From positions 169,810 through 233,809 of the forward strand of contig JAXGMN010000021.1 in assembly GCA_040768665.1 (NCBI GenBank): DNA of 64,000 nt, given 5' to 3'. Source of the DNA: JABWBD01 sp040768665. GTDB lineage: Bacteria; Planctomycetota; Planctomycetia; Pirellulales; Thermoguttaceae. Positions 16,791-25,030 of this stretch are shown piece after piece (position 1 is the stretch's first letter; each line of letters starts with the position of its first letter). The notes under the pieces were generated by a model. The model was given only the letters and a program-made list of their open reading frames with translations. It ran no database searches and had not been told where the DNA came from. A program made the position numbers and the translations under genes.

Positions 16791-16927
16791 GGCTCTCCGG
16801 CGGCAACATAGGCCGCCCCGAATGCGACGGGGCCCCAAGGGCCGAGCATGTCGAACGCATCCAACAGCGCGGCGAGATACTCCTCGGGCAGCAAGGAGGC
16901 CAACATGCGTAGATCGACGCCATTCAC
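16787..16927 (-). pseudogene. 46-residue N-terminal remnant of a TVP38/TMEM64-like membrane protein
   Basis: GTG start. The segment EYLAALLDAFDMLGPWGPVA followed by FGAAYVAA matches the entry of TVP38/TMEM64 (SNARE-associated/DedA-like) proteins, where ...LGPWGP...YV... precedes the first long helix. It then ends GEP-stop, overlapping the glycosyltransferase start. TVP38-family genes commonly sit beside TIGR04282 genes. An internal deletion that kept the overlap with the next gene is the simplest explanation; a genuine short leader peptide is the alternative. Confidence 0.5.
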
Positions 16928-16954
16928 CCGGAATGCCCTTTACGGCACCATGCA

Positions 16955-16976
16955 AATATTCTAAGATTCGAATATT
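16955..16976 (-). promoter_or_regulatory. Candidate ArsR/SmtB-type operator
   Basis: AATATT-CTAAGATTCG-AATATT, with an ATTCGAAT palindrome inside, lies 28 bp upstream of the first minus-strand gene of the arsenic-linked cluster. ArsR/SmtB operators are typically A/T-rich dyads of this kind. It is an AT-rich island in GC-rich DNA. Confidence 0.4.
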
Positions 16977-17320
16977 CTATGGCTCGATCCCGGCCGCGTC
17001 AACCTCCAGCAGTGGCAGGGGACGGCAAGGTGGTCGGGGGACCGCGTCTGCCATATCGATGTGCAAACTGTGCGGCCTCTGGCTGCGGCTGACAAAACAA
17101 CCCCTGTTCCGCGTCTACACCCTCACCACTTGCCACCGTCTATTGAATCGCTCGGGCTTTGTGGTCGAACGCGCCCACCGGTTTCGAACGGGCCGGTTCT
17201 GGGGGCTCATGCGCCTCGTCTGCCGGGACCACTGCACGACGGGCTGAGCCGGCTTCGTCACGGGAATCGCATGGCCAGCAGCCAGGCTGCTCTGCTTCCC
17301 GGACTCTTGGGGGGTCGTTG

Positions 17321-17359
17321 AATAAAAAGGGCCCTGCAAACCCAGCCGGTTTGCAGGGC
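17321..17359 (-). terminator. Rho-independent terminator of the YTV-protein gene
   Basis: On the minus strand GCCCTGCAAACC pairs with GGTTTGCAGGGC (12 bp, six-base loop), followed by CCTTTTTATT. It lies 112 bp after the stop of the YTV gene. The 350 bp between here and the TVP38 remnant show nothing further that I can identify. Confidence 0.8.
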
Positions 17360-17470
17360 GAACTGGTTTCAAGGGCTGCAGGGCTCACCCTTCATTCAGG
17401 CTAAGCGCTGGGCCGGTCCTGCCCCATGTACCGGTCAATCAGCACTCGCATGAGCGAAGACGGGGGAGCC

Positions 17471-18523
17471 TCAGCAGCCTCGATGACGCAGACCAAAGCA
17501 ACCGCGGAACCAGCCCCGGTGGCCGCCGGAGTAGCAGCCCGTCCGAACCGGAACCGTAATCGTCTTCGGCACCATCCGGCAGACCTGTACCGGCACTTCC
17601 TGTTGTTCCTGGTAGGGAACCATGACGGTGTAGGGAACGGTTTGCTGCTCCGCGACACAGCGATATTCCGTCACCTGGGAGGTTGCCACTCGCTGCTCGG
17701 GCACGCATTCCGTGTACTGGACTTCGCGAGTCTGCTGCTCGGGCACCCACTCGCAGACAGTCACCGTTTGGGTGCGGGTTTCAGGCCGGCAGAGGGTGAC
17801 GGTATACTCGCAGGGCACTTCCTCGTAGGTCGGCCGCATCACGGTGACCTGGACCTCGCGCTCACGAACCTCAGGTACCCAAACGCGATACGTTCGCTGG
17901 CAGGTGGCCGGGGCGCAGGCAGCCGGAGCACAGGCGGCGGGAGCACACGTGCTTGGAGCGCATGTCCGCGGTGCACAGCAGTTCGCCACGGGGACTTCAC
18001 ACACTCGATCTTCCCACCGTCCCGCGCACTCGCGGACGACGCGAGTTTCTTGGGTCGGCACCATGCGGCACACGCGGCGCGAGGCCGTCCGCGTTTCCGT
18101 GTAGGGCACCATTACGGTGTACTCCCGCTCAACTTCGCGTTGAACGGGCCGCTGAACGGTATACGTAACCGTCCGTGTGCGGGTCTGAGGAACCATGACG
18201 GTGTATGGCCGCTCGACCGTCCGCGTTTCCGGCACCTGCCGATAGACCGTGCATGTCCGCTCACGCGTCTCGGGCCGGCACTTTGTGACGGTGATCGTGC
18301 GGGTCTCCGTCGCATACTCCGGCACCATAATCGTTTTCTCGACGTACTGGCAGCTCGGTTGGCAGACCTCGCCGCACGGCGCCGAGCAGGGGGCGCCGCA
18401 ACCGCACGCACTGCCGACGGCATAGGTTCCGCCGCAGGCCCCACATACGCCCGCCCGTGCCGCCGTGGCCGCCAGCAAGAGACCGGCCACGGCCCCGAAC
18501 AACAAAAATCGCCGCAACAACAT
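17471..18523 (-). CDS. Secreted YTV-repeat protein, Cys-rich
   Basis: 350 residues. A signal peptide (MLLRRFLLFGAVAGLLLAAT, cleavage after ARA) is followed by many repeats of the type YTVMVPQTRTRTV, YTVMVPYTETRTA and PYTVMVPYQEQQE, the planctomycete YTV domain. A Cys/Ala/Pro insert (CAPSTCAPAACAPAACAPAT) divides two repeat blocks, and numerous Cys residues suggest disulfide cross-linking. The ATG is preceded by AAGGAGGGA. YTV proteins are exported and thought to be structural cell-wall or surface components in planctomycetes. A terminator follows. Confidence 0.85.
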   Translation of the reverse strand: MLLRRFLLFGAVAGLLLAATAARAGVCGACGGTYAVGSACGCGAPCSAPCGEVCQPSCQYVEKTIMVPEYATETRTITVTKCRPETRERTCTVYRQVPETRTVERPYTVMVPQTRTRTVTYTVQRPVQREVEREYTVMVPYTETRTASRRVCRMVPTQETRVVRECAGRWEDRVCEVPVANCCAPRTCAPSTCAPAACAPAACAPATCQRTYRVWVPEVREREVQVTVMRPTYEEVPCEYTVTLCRPETRTQTVTVCEWVPEQQTREVQYTECVPEQRVATSQVTEYRCVAEQQTVPYTVMVPYQEQQEVPVQVCRMVPKTITVPVRTGCYSGGHRGWFRGCFGLRHRGC

Positions 18524-19601
18524 GGCTCCCTCCTTCACAACATGAGTCACATTGAGAGTAAAGTAGTGATCGGCGGTACGCCCGCCGGTTTGAGCCAATC
18601 GGCTCGCTGAACTGTTCGCGCCGATCCGATCCGAGTCAAGGGCCCGATCGGGAACCGCGGCATCTGCCCCCGCGGCAAAACATGTTGCCGGTATTGCATA
18701 ATGCAGGTCTCATTCGTGGCAGAAGAAATCGCCCCAGACGATAACACCTTCGCCATCAAGACTGACCGGGATGGACGAACGAGCGAACACTCCTGTTTTT
18801 CCGCTATTCCAGCCGATCGCTTTTCAAGCGTCAATCGGGAAAAACCGGGTTCGGCATTGGTGGTACTGCTGTGCCGGCTTCCGTCGGTTAACCTTTATGA
18901 CAAGCACATGGGCCACATGAGCGGTATACCGCGCCCAAGGACGTCGCAAAATGCAGTTAGGCAATGGCGCCAATCAATCGTAATTGCGTCCAAGCGCCTG
19001 CACTTCGACAAGTCCAACGCTTCGACCCATCGGCGAACAGGTAGTTGAGACCGTAGCTTGGCGGTCTCTACCCCGGTCGAGGCAGAGAGTTTGCCTGGAT
19101 TTCCAGGCTCCTCCGGCAAACTGCCCAATTAGCGCAGATTTCAGGCGAGTCTGCCGGACAGCTTCGGGCATTCTTGGTGAAGTCGAACGATTACTCACTT
19201 CGATTTCGTGGCGGGCGACGTTCGGACATCGGCGCGGCATTTTTCAACGTTATCGGCCGATTGGGAGCATTTTCGACGGACGGACAAAGAGCAGCTTTCA
19301 AAGACAACGGCCGATTAGATTTATGACCGGATTCCCTGGTGGGACACTTAGGATATGCGAGCAGTCGCACCGGCGTCGGTTAACCCCGACAGTAACCGTT
19401 CACGCCCGCGGCCGGGGACTGGTGCATTTTTCGGCCAATCTGGCTTGACGCGACGTCATCCGGGAGTGACAGTATGGGAAGAGCGGCTTTGAGCCGTCCT
19501 GCCGGAATTGCGCTATACGCCAAATAGGCCCGCCTCGGAAGTTGGCGCTCGTGAACGCCCTGCCTGCTTGGGCGGCGGAGTTGCACAAGGAGAGAGCAAT
19601 A
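18524..19601. other. Gene-free stretch of about 1.1 kb with one repeat arm
   Basis: No open frame here has convincing coding character or a recognisable product. The only structured item is a single family arm at about 19411-19430 (GGCCGGGGACTGGTGCATTT, continuing TTCGGCC), matching the 10645 element but lacking a partner. The stretch contains the 5' leaders of the divergent YTV and oxidoreductase genes. Confidence 0.6.
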
Positions 19602-20912
19602 ATGAGCTGCAAGCATTTCCCGATTTCGCGACGTGGATTTCTCACCGGTGTGGCTTCGTTGGCGGCCCCGAGCGTGATTCCACGGCACGTGCTGGGCGAC
19701 AGGTCCGCGGCCTCGGCAAACGAACGGATCGTGCTTGGAGTCGTGGGCATCGGCAAAATGATGTACGGCTCGCACATGCCTCACTTCTTGCGAATGCCGG
19801 AGGTGAAGCTGGCGGCCGTCTGCGATGTCGACACCACGCGGCGCGAGGCGGGGAAGAAGCGGGTCGACGATGCCTACGGCAACAACGACTGCGCCGCCTA
19901 CATTGACTACCGCGAGATCCTCTCCCGGGACGATATCGACGCGATTGCGTGTGCCACGCCCGACCACTGGCACGCGATGGTCATTCTCGACACATGCAAG
20001 ACCGGCAAGGACATGTATTGCGAGAAGCCGCTGATCAACAATCTCGTGGAGGCGAAGGCGGTGATGGACGCCGTCAAAGCCTCGGAAATCATTTTCCAGA
20101 CCGGCAGCCAGCAGCGGGCGAGCAAGAACTTCCGCTATGCGTGCGAACTGGTCCGCAACGGCTATCTTGGCAAGGTCCAGCGGGTGGAGGTTGGCGTGGG
20201 CGGACCGCCACAGCCATGCAACCTGCCGGGCGAGGAGATGGAGCCCGGCCTCGACTGGGACCGCTGGCTGGGCCCGGCACCGGCACGCGAATACAACTCG
20301 GTGCTGAGCCCGCGCGGCGTGCACAACCACTTCCCATCGTGGCGGGCGTTTTGCGAATACGGCGGTGGCGGCATGACCGACTGGGGCGCGCACCATTTCG
20401 ACATCGCCCAATGGGGCCTCGGCATGGACGAGTCGGGCCCGACGGAGATCCGTCCGCCGAAGGACGGCAGCAAGCTCACTTATATCTATGAAAACGGGGT
20501 CGAGGTGGTCCACGGCGGAGCCAGCGGCGTCACGTTCTTCGGCAGCGACGGGGAGCTTTTTGTCAACCGCGGAAAGCTCACCAGCAAGCCCGAGGGAATC
20601 ATCAAGCAGGAAATCGGGCCCAACGAGATTCATCTCTACGAGGCCCCTGGCGACAGCCACTCGGGCCATCGTCAGGACTGGGTCAACTGCGTGAAGAGCC
20701 GCAAGCAGCCGAATTGCCCGATCGAGATCGGTGCGCGGACGGTCGCCGTTTGCCACCTGGGCAATATCGCGTACCTGCATGCCGAGGAACTCGACGGTCA
20801 GCCGCTCCGATGGGACCCGAAAATGTGGCAGTTCGTCGGCAACGAGAAGGCCAACAAGTGGCGAGACTATCCTTACCCCCGCCGCGAAGGATACGCACTG
20901 CCAACGGTATGA
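19602..20912 (+). CDS. Tat-exported Gfo/Idh/MocA family oxidoreductase
   Basis: 436 residues from the ATG at 19602, which has AAGGAGAGA upstream. A twin-arginine signal (ISRRGFLTGVASLAAPSVIP) is followed by the NAD(P)-binding fold (VLGVVGIGKMMYGSHMPHFL, AAVCDVDTTRREAGKK). The family motif YCEKPLINN stands in place of EKP, and the C-terminal substrate domain includes GGGGMTDWGAHHFDIAQWGL. Family members oxidise or epimerise sugars and inositols in the periplasm with tightly bound cofactor; the substrate is not predictable. It is monocistronic in appearance, converging with higA. Confidence 0.9.
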   Translation: MSCKHFPISRRGFLTGVASLAAPSVIPRHVLGDRSAASANERIVLGVVGIGKMMYGSHMPHFLRMPEVKLAAVCDVDTTRREAGKKRVDDAYGNNDCAAYIDYREILSRDDIDAIACATPDHWHAMVILDTCKTGKDMYCEKPLINNLVEAKAVMDAVKASEIIFQTGSQQRASKNFRYACELVRNGYLGKVQRVEVGVGGPPQPCNLPGEEMEPGLDWDRWLGPAPAREYNSVLSPRGVHNHFPSWRAFCEYGGGGMTDWGAHHFDIAQWGLGMDESGPTEIRPPKDGSKLTYIYENGVEVVHGGASGVTFFGSDGELFVNRGKLTSKPEGIIKQEIGPNEIHLYEAPGDSHSGHRQDWVNCVKSRKQPNCPIEIGARTVAVCHLGNIAYLHAEELDGQPLRWDPKMWQFVGNEKANKWRDYPYPRREGYALPTV

Positions 20913-20964
20913 GTGATCGGCAGGACCGTTACGACAAACGCGGGAGACGGGCTTCGATAGCTTC

Positions 20965-21381
20965 CTAGAAGGCGAACACGTCGGGAGACACGTTGAAGTA
21001 TTTCGCCAACTTGCCAATGTGGTTCCGGCTCAAGGAACGCTTGCTCTTGAGGACCTCGGAAATGGTGGAATCCGCTATCCCCGTAGCCCCGGCAACCTCG
21101 GTCTGAGAAACCCCCTTGGCTTCGATCAGGTGGCGAAGCATTTCCGCGTCGGATACGGGGGCCATCGGGTGCGCGTCGCCCTCGTATCGTTCAATCAAGT
21201 CGCCAAGAACATCGAGGTAGTCTTCTTCCTCCGGCGCAAGGTCCCGCCGGTCCAATAGCGAATCGACCATTCGAACCGCTCGGTCTAGCTCCTCATCTGA
21301 GCGAATAGGACGTAGCGGAAACTGGCGGACCAACTCAAAATAAAGGTCCCTGACGTTTTCGCGTCGGTTCACAGTGGACAT
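20965..21381 (-). CDS. higA: Antitoxin of a HigBA-type toxin-antitoxin pair
   Basis: 138 residues. The C-terminal helix-turn-helix (AKGVSQTEVAGATGIADSTI followed by SEVLKSKRSLSRNHIGKLAK) is the DNA-binding part that represses the operon. The N-terminal half (DEELDRAVRMVDSLLDRRDL ... EEEDYLDVLGDLIERYEG) is the HigA-type (COG5499) toxin-binding region. The ATG overlaps the last base of the toxin stop codon (TGATG), the toxin-first order typical of higBA. Confidence 0.9.
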   Translation of the reverse strand: MSTVNRRENVRDLYFELVRQFPLRPIRSDEELDRAVRMVDSLLDRRDLAPEEEDYLDVLGDLIERYEGDAHPMAPVSDAEMLRHLIEAKGVSQTEVAGATGIADSTISEVLKSKRSLSRNHIGKLAKYFNVSPDVFAF

Positions 21382-21674
21382 CAGCAATCCCCTTTCCACT
21401 CACCTCGGTCGTATACCCGGTGGGTCATGACGTGCCGGATGTACACTTTCCTGCGGTTGAAGTGAATCACCACAACCAGGCGGAATTTGTTCCCCGCAAC
21501 GTTGAAGACAGTACACCGACCTGCTTGGTCTGCCTGGGGGTAGACCTCCCGCACATCCGCGAAGCATTCCCAGTCAGCTTGTTCCGCCGTCCGATGCCAA
21601 GCCCGGAGAGGGGATTCGGCTTCGGGATATTGCTCCCAAAACTCTCGCAGTTTTTTCTCGGATATGACGTGCAT
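21381..21674 (-). CDS. higB: HigB-type mRNA interferase toxin
   Basis: 97 residues. It begins MHVISEKKLREFWEQYPEAE and contains PLRAWHRTAEQADWECFADV and the RelE-fold strands FNVAGNKFRLVVVIHFNRRK with VYIRHVMTHRVYDRGEW. Members cleave mRNA on the ribosome and are neutralised by the cognate antitoxin. The start was set at this Met because family homology begins there. It lies downstream of tRNA-Gly and its terminator and probably uses its own promoter. Confidence 0.9.
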   Translation of the reverse strand: MHVISEKKLREFWEQYPEAESPLRAWHRTAEQADWECFADVREVYPQADQAGRCTVFNVAGNKFRLVVVIHFNRRKVYIRHVMTHRVYDRGEWKGDC

Positions 21675-21782
21675 CCCTGCCGCCCTTTGGTATCGTCCAC
21701 CCTCTGAAGTATTTTCACAAAATGCGAAAATGTCAAGTCCGACCGGACTCAAGTGGGCTACGCGAATGGTGTTTGTGCTGGC

Positions 21783-21819
21783 AAAAGAAAAGCCCGCTGG
21801 CAATTGCTGTCAACGGGCT
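21783..21819 (-). terminator. Terminator following tRNA-Gly
   Basis: On the minus strand AGCCCGTTG pairs with CAGCGGGCT (one G-T pair), followed by TTTTCTTT. It lies 9 bp after the tRNA 3' end. Confidence 0.8.
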
Positions 21820-21825
21820 TTGTTC

Positions 21826-21899
<74 letters not shown>

Positions 21900-22046
21900 G
21901 AATGGGTGGATTCCGCCCTGGCTTCAGCCCGACAGGGCGAGACCTCATCAGTATACCTGGGAATTCACCCCATGCAAGCGGCGGAACGCCATGGACGAGC
22001 CAAAAGGGTGGGCGAGACAGAAACCGGCGGCCAAGAAAAGCAGTTC

Positions 22047-22183
22047 CGGCCCGAACGGGCGACGAATCGCCGCTGTTCGGGCCGGGACGCGTGTGCCCGT
22101 TGAAACAAGGACGGGCCGTTAGGCGAGCGGCAGATGAGGATTTACCCGCATATCAGCCCGGCTGCTCGGAAGCAGCCGGGCTG
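22047..22183. other. Two strong hairpins in a gene-poor region
   Basis: CGGCCCGAAC (22047-22056) pairs with GTTCGGGCCG (22075-22084), and CAGCCCGGCTGCT (22154-22166) pairs with AGCAGCCGGGCTG (22171-22183). Neither has a clear T-tract, so terminator function is uncertain. The surrounding 21900-22760 stretch otherwise shows only one possible small gene (22223-22339). Confidence 0.5.
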
Positions 22184-22222
22184 ATGGCAATCGTGAGGGG
22201 ATGCGATCATCTGCCACACGCC

Positions 22223-22339
22223 TTAGAATCCGCGAGAGTACCGCCTACTCCGAGAGCTTCCTCCTCGCGACCCGCGGAAATACCGTATCAGACGTGGCAG
22301 AACGACCGCCGAGCCAAGCATGTACAGGAGCCTTTTCAT
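22223..22339 (-). CDS. Possible 38-residue basic membrane peptide
   Basis: MKRLLYMLGSAVVLPRLIRY followed by a Arg/Ser/Gly-rich tail (FRGSRGGSSRSRRYSRGF). One short hydrophobic helix with a strongly basic C-terminus. GAGGAAAGGA lies upstream at a slightly long spacing. No family is recognised; it could also be a chance frame. Confidence 0.35.
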   Translation of the reverse strand: MKRLLYMLGSAVVLPRLIRYFRGSRGGSSRSRRYSRGF

Positions 22340-22760
22340 TGCACTGTCCTTTCCTCGTTTCGCAGTTTCGGCCGGCACAATCAGGCCGAGGTAATCGAAC
22401 TTGATAATCCGGTAATGCAAACACCGTGCCGGCGTGTAAGCCTTCGCCCGCGGTAAGTTGTCGCGGTGTGCGTGCCCTGTGGACGCCTCCCGCTTGCGGC
22501 AAAGAAGGTGGACAAGAGAAATGGGGGAAGGTAGGTGAGGGGGTAGCGGCGGCGCGAAACTTGCCAGCCTCTGCTGGGCGGGGTATTGACGGCTACCCTA
22601 GTTTCGGAGGAAAATAAACCGTTCAGGCGCGGTTTGGAACAACAGCGGGGCACCTTCCCCGATCGCGTTTTCGTCGCTGGTCCATCGTCTGAACTCCGCC
22701 CGGGAAAGCACTCCGCGTCCAGGACTTCCTTCACCCAGTTGGGTTGTTCCGGGAAAACGC

Positions 22761-24356
22761 ATGTTTATTTCCTTTTTCATGCCTGTTGTCCGTGAGAGCC
22801 TGGCTGCGACGCCGGTGCTGCTGGCCCAGGATCTGCCCTTGGCACCGTCGTTGTCGCTGCCTTTCAGCCCGGTGATGCTTATTCTCCTGGCAAGTTGGGT
22901 CTATCTCTGCCTGTACTTGGCGCCGCGGCTGAAGGGCAGTCCGCTGGTGCCGGTCGAGTATGAGTCGGTACTGCAGGTACTGACCCTTTTCGGAGGCCCG
23001 TTCGTGATTGTCGGTCTGGTGCTGGCGGATACTCGCGAATCGGGGGAGGACAAGAGTTTTCTGGAGCGTCTGCGCGACGGCATGCTTGGGACGTTAGGGG
23101 GCCGCCCGGTCGAAGAGCATCGCTCCGGCCTGCAACTGTTCGACGCATCGGGCGCCGAGCTCAGTCAGCTATACGGACATGGCGAGAGCGGGGGCGGCGA
23201 CCGCCGCGTTCTGGGCGTGACGGTCCAGATCATTGAAGAGGCGGTGAAGCAGCGGGCCAGCGATATCCTCATCGATCCGAAGGACCACACATCGTACGCG
23301 GTCCGCCTCCGCGTCGACGGTGCGCTGAGGACCGTGCGCCTCCTGCCGGCGGCGACCAGTCGGGCGGTGCTGAACAGCATCAAGGCCGTATCCAGCATGG
23401 ACCTGGCCGAACGGCGGAGGCCGCAGGACGGCGCGTTTACGGCGAGAAGAGGAGGCACGAGCGTCTCTTTCCGCGTGGCCAGCAGCGGCGCGTTGAACGG
23501 CGAAAAACTGTCGATCCGCGTGCTCAACCAGAATGCCGGCCGGTTCACGCTGGTGGACGTCGGCATGCCCGATCACCAGCGAGCCCTGGTCCTCAGTGCG
23601 ATCAACAAGCCTTCCGGGATGGTGCTGGTGTGCGGGCCGACGGGAAGCGGGAAGACCACCACGCTTTACTCGATGCTCAACGCGATCGACCGGCAGACGC
23701 GGAACGTGATTTCGGTGGAAGACCCGATCGAAGCGCATCTGCCGAACGTCAGCCAGATCGAAATCAATGCCAAGGCCAAGATCACTTTTGCCGGTTCGCT
23801 CCGCAGCATCCTGCGGCAGGACCCGGATGTCATCTGCGTGGGCGAAATTCGCGACGAGGAGACCGCCGAGATCGCCGTCCGCGCCGCACAGACGGGACAC
23901 CTCGTGCTTGCTACCATCCACTGCGACAGCAATCCGACGGCCTTGATCCGGCTTCTGGACCTGGGCGTGTCGCCGATGCTGCTTTCGTCGGGGCTGAGCC
24001 TGGTGATGTCGCAGCGCCTGTTGCGCAAGTTGTGTCCGAAGTGCAAACAGCCGGCCCGGCTTGCTCCCCCGGTTCTCGAGGGATTTCGAAAGCGGGGAGT
24101 CGACACCCGCTACCTGTTCGAGCCGAAGGGGTGCGATTTCTGTGGCGGCACGGGCTACTACGGACGGATGGCGGTGTGCGACCTGTTGCCGATTACCGAC
24201 GATCTGCGGTCGGAGATCGCGCGCAACAACGCGATCGCCGCCAAACTCCGGACGGAAGGCGAGAAGAAGAGCCGGACCAACATGAGAAACGAAGCGTTTC
24301 GCGCCGTGTCGACGGGAATGACCAGCCTCGAAGAGTTCAAGAGAGTCGTAGGATAG
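22761..24356 (+). CDS. GspE/PilB-type secretion ATPase with membrane-associated N-terminus
   Basis: 531 residues. The ATPase core is complete: Walker A GPTGSGKTTT (292-301), Asp box ISVEDPIE (317-324), Walker B DVICVGEIRD (356-365), His box TGHLVLATIH (378-387), and the tetracysteine zinc site CPKC (425-428) with Cys458 and Cys461 (CDFCGG). The N-terminus is unusual: instead of the N1/N2 domains there are two hydrophobic segments (about 38-54 and 72-90), so the protein may be membrane-bound. It is 5 bp upstream of a CvpA-like gene. A type II secretion or type IV pilus motor role is the family norm; no other pilus genes are here. Confidence 0.88.
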   Translation: MFISFFMPVVRESLAATPVLLAQDLPLAPSLSLPFSPVMLILLASWVYLCLYLAPRLKGSPLVPVEYESVLQVLTLFGGPFVIVGLVLADTRESGEDKSFLERLRDGMLGTLGGRPVEEHRSGLQLFDASGAELSQLYGHGESGGGDRRVLGVTVQIIEEAVKQRASDILIDPKDHTSYAVRLRVDGALRTVRLLPAATSRAVLNSIKAVSSMDLAERRRPQDGAFTARRGGTSVSFRVASSGALNGEKLSIRVLNQNAGRFTLVDVGMPDHQRALVLSAINKPSGMVLVCGPTGSGKTTTLYSMLNAIDRQTRNVISVEDPIEAHLPNVSQIEINAKAKITFAGSLRSILRQDPDVICVGEIRDEETAEIAVRAAQTGHLVLATIHCDSNPTALIRLLDLGVSPMLLSSGLSLVMSQRLLRKLCPKCKQPARLAPPVLEGFRKRGVDTRYLFEPKGCDFCGGTGYYGRMAVCDLLPITDDLRSEIARNNAIAAKLRTEGEKKSRTNMRNEAFRAVSTGMTSLEEFKRVVG

Positions 24357-24361
24357 TCGCC

Positions 24362-25030
24362 ATGGTCTTCTGCCTAGCCCTGCTGGTCGCCGGACTGTTC
24401 GCCTGGATCGGGTCCCGGCTCGGCTTCTACGGCACGTGGATCCTGCTGTGCAATCTCGTGCTGGCCGCCTACATGGGCGTGTTCCTGACGCCGATGGTCG
24501 TCGCGATGATTCCGCAGGCAGCATCGGCTTCGGACGGCTACGGATTGACGCTGACCGCGGTCTTCGCGACCACCTTGCTGTTGGCCTACGGCATCGCGTT
24601 TGGCGTGCTGCGGGGCCGCCTCGTTGCCAGGTTTTCCTGGGCGTGGGATACCTTCGGTGGAGGCTTGATCGGCTTTCTGGCCGGTTTTCTCGTCTGGGGT
24701 TTCTGGTCTTTCTCCTTGTGCCTGACGCCCTACGCGCAGACCGACTCGTGCAAGAGGCTCGGCCTGGACGTGGAATCTCAACGGGCGACGATCTCCTACG
24801 TGTGCGGATGGTGCGGATTGCTGCACTTTTTCGTATCGTCGAGCGATGGTCCGCTCTCGGCCCGCGAAGCGATGACCGCGTTGCTCGACGAAGGCGGAGC
24901 CCCCGTGGTCGGCGCCTACAAGGCAACGCCGGCTGCGAAAGTGGGCGAAGAGGACGAGGCGGCTGCGGCGGAGCCGGACGGAGACGCGGCCGGGGTGATC
25001 AGCCCGGCAGGTGAAGAAGCCACCAGATGA
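24362..25030 (+). CDS. CvpA-family-like membrane protein
   Basis: 222 residues with about four hydrophobic helices (FCLALLVAGLFAWIGSRLGF; WILLCNLVLAAYMGVFLTPM; LTAVFATTLLLAYGIAFGVL; TFGGGLIGFLAGFLVWGFWS), then a soluble acidic tail. The layout and the DTFGGGLIGFLAG segment resemble CvpA (colicin V production) proteins. It starts five bases after the GspE-like stop and overlaps the 3' end of the convergent kinase gene by 32 bases. Confidence 0.65.
   Translation: MVFCLALLVAGLFAWIGSRLGFYGTWILLCNLVLAAYMGVFLTPMVVAMIPQAASASDGYGLTLTAVFATTLLLAYGIAFGVLRGRLVARFSWAWDTFGGGLIGFLAGFLVWGFWSFSLCLTPYAQTDSCKRLGLDVESQRATISYVCGWCGLLHFFVSSSDGPLSAREAMTALLDEGGAPVVGAYKATPAAKVGEEDEAAAAEPDGDAAGVISPAGEEATR

Noticed and set aside
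19380..21017. 545-codon minus-strand frame opposite the Gfo/Idh oxidoreductase
   Set aside because: The plus-strand gene has a Tat signal, ribosome site and family motifs; the antisense frame has none.
22154..22183. Perfect 13-bp hairpin as a Rho-independent terminator
   Set aside because: No T-tract follows on either strand and no gene ends close by; kept only as a hairpin.
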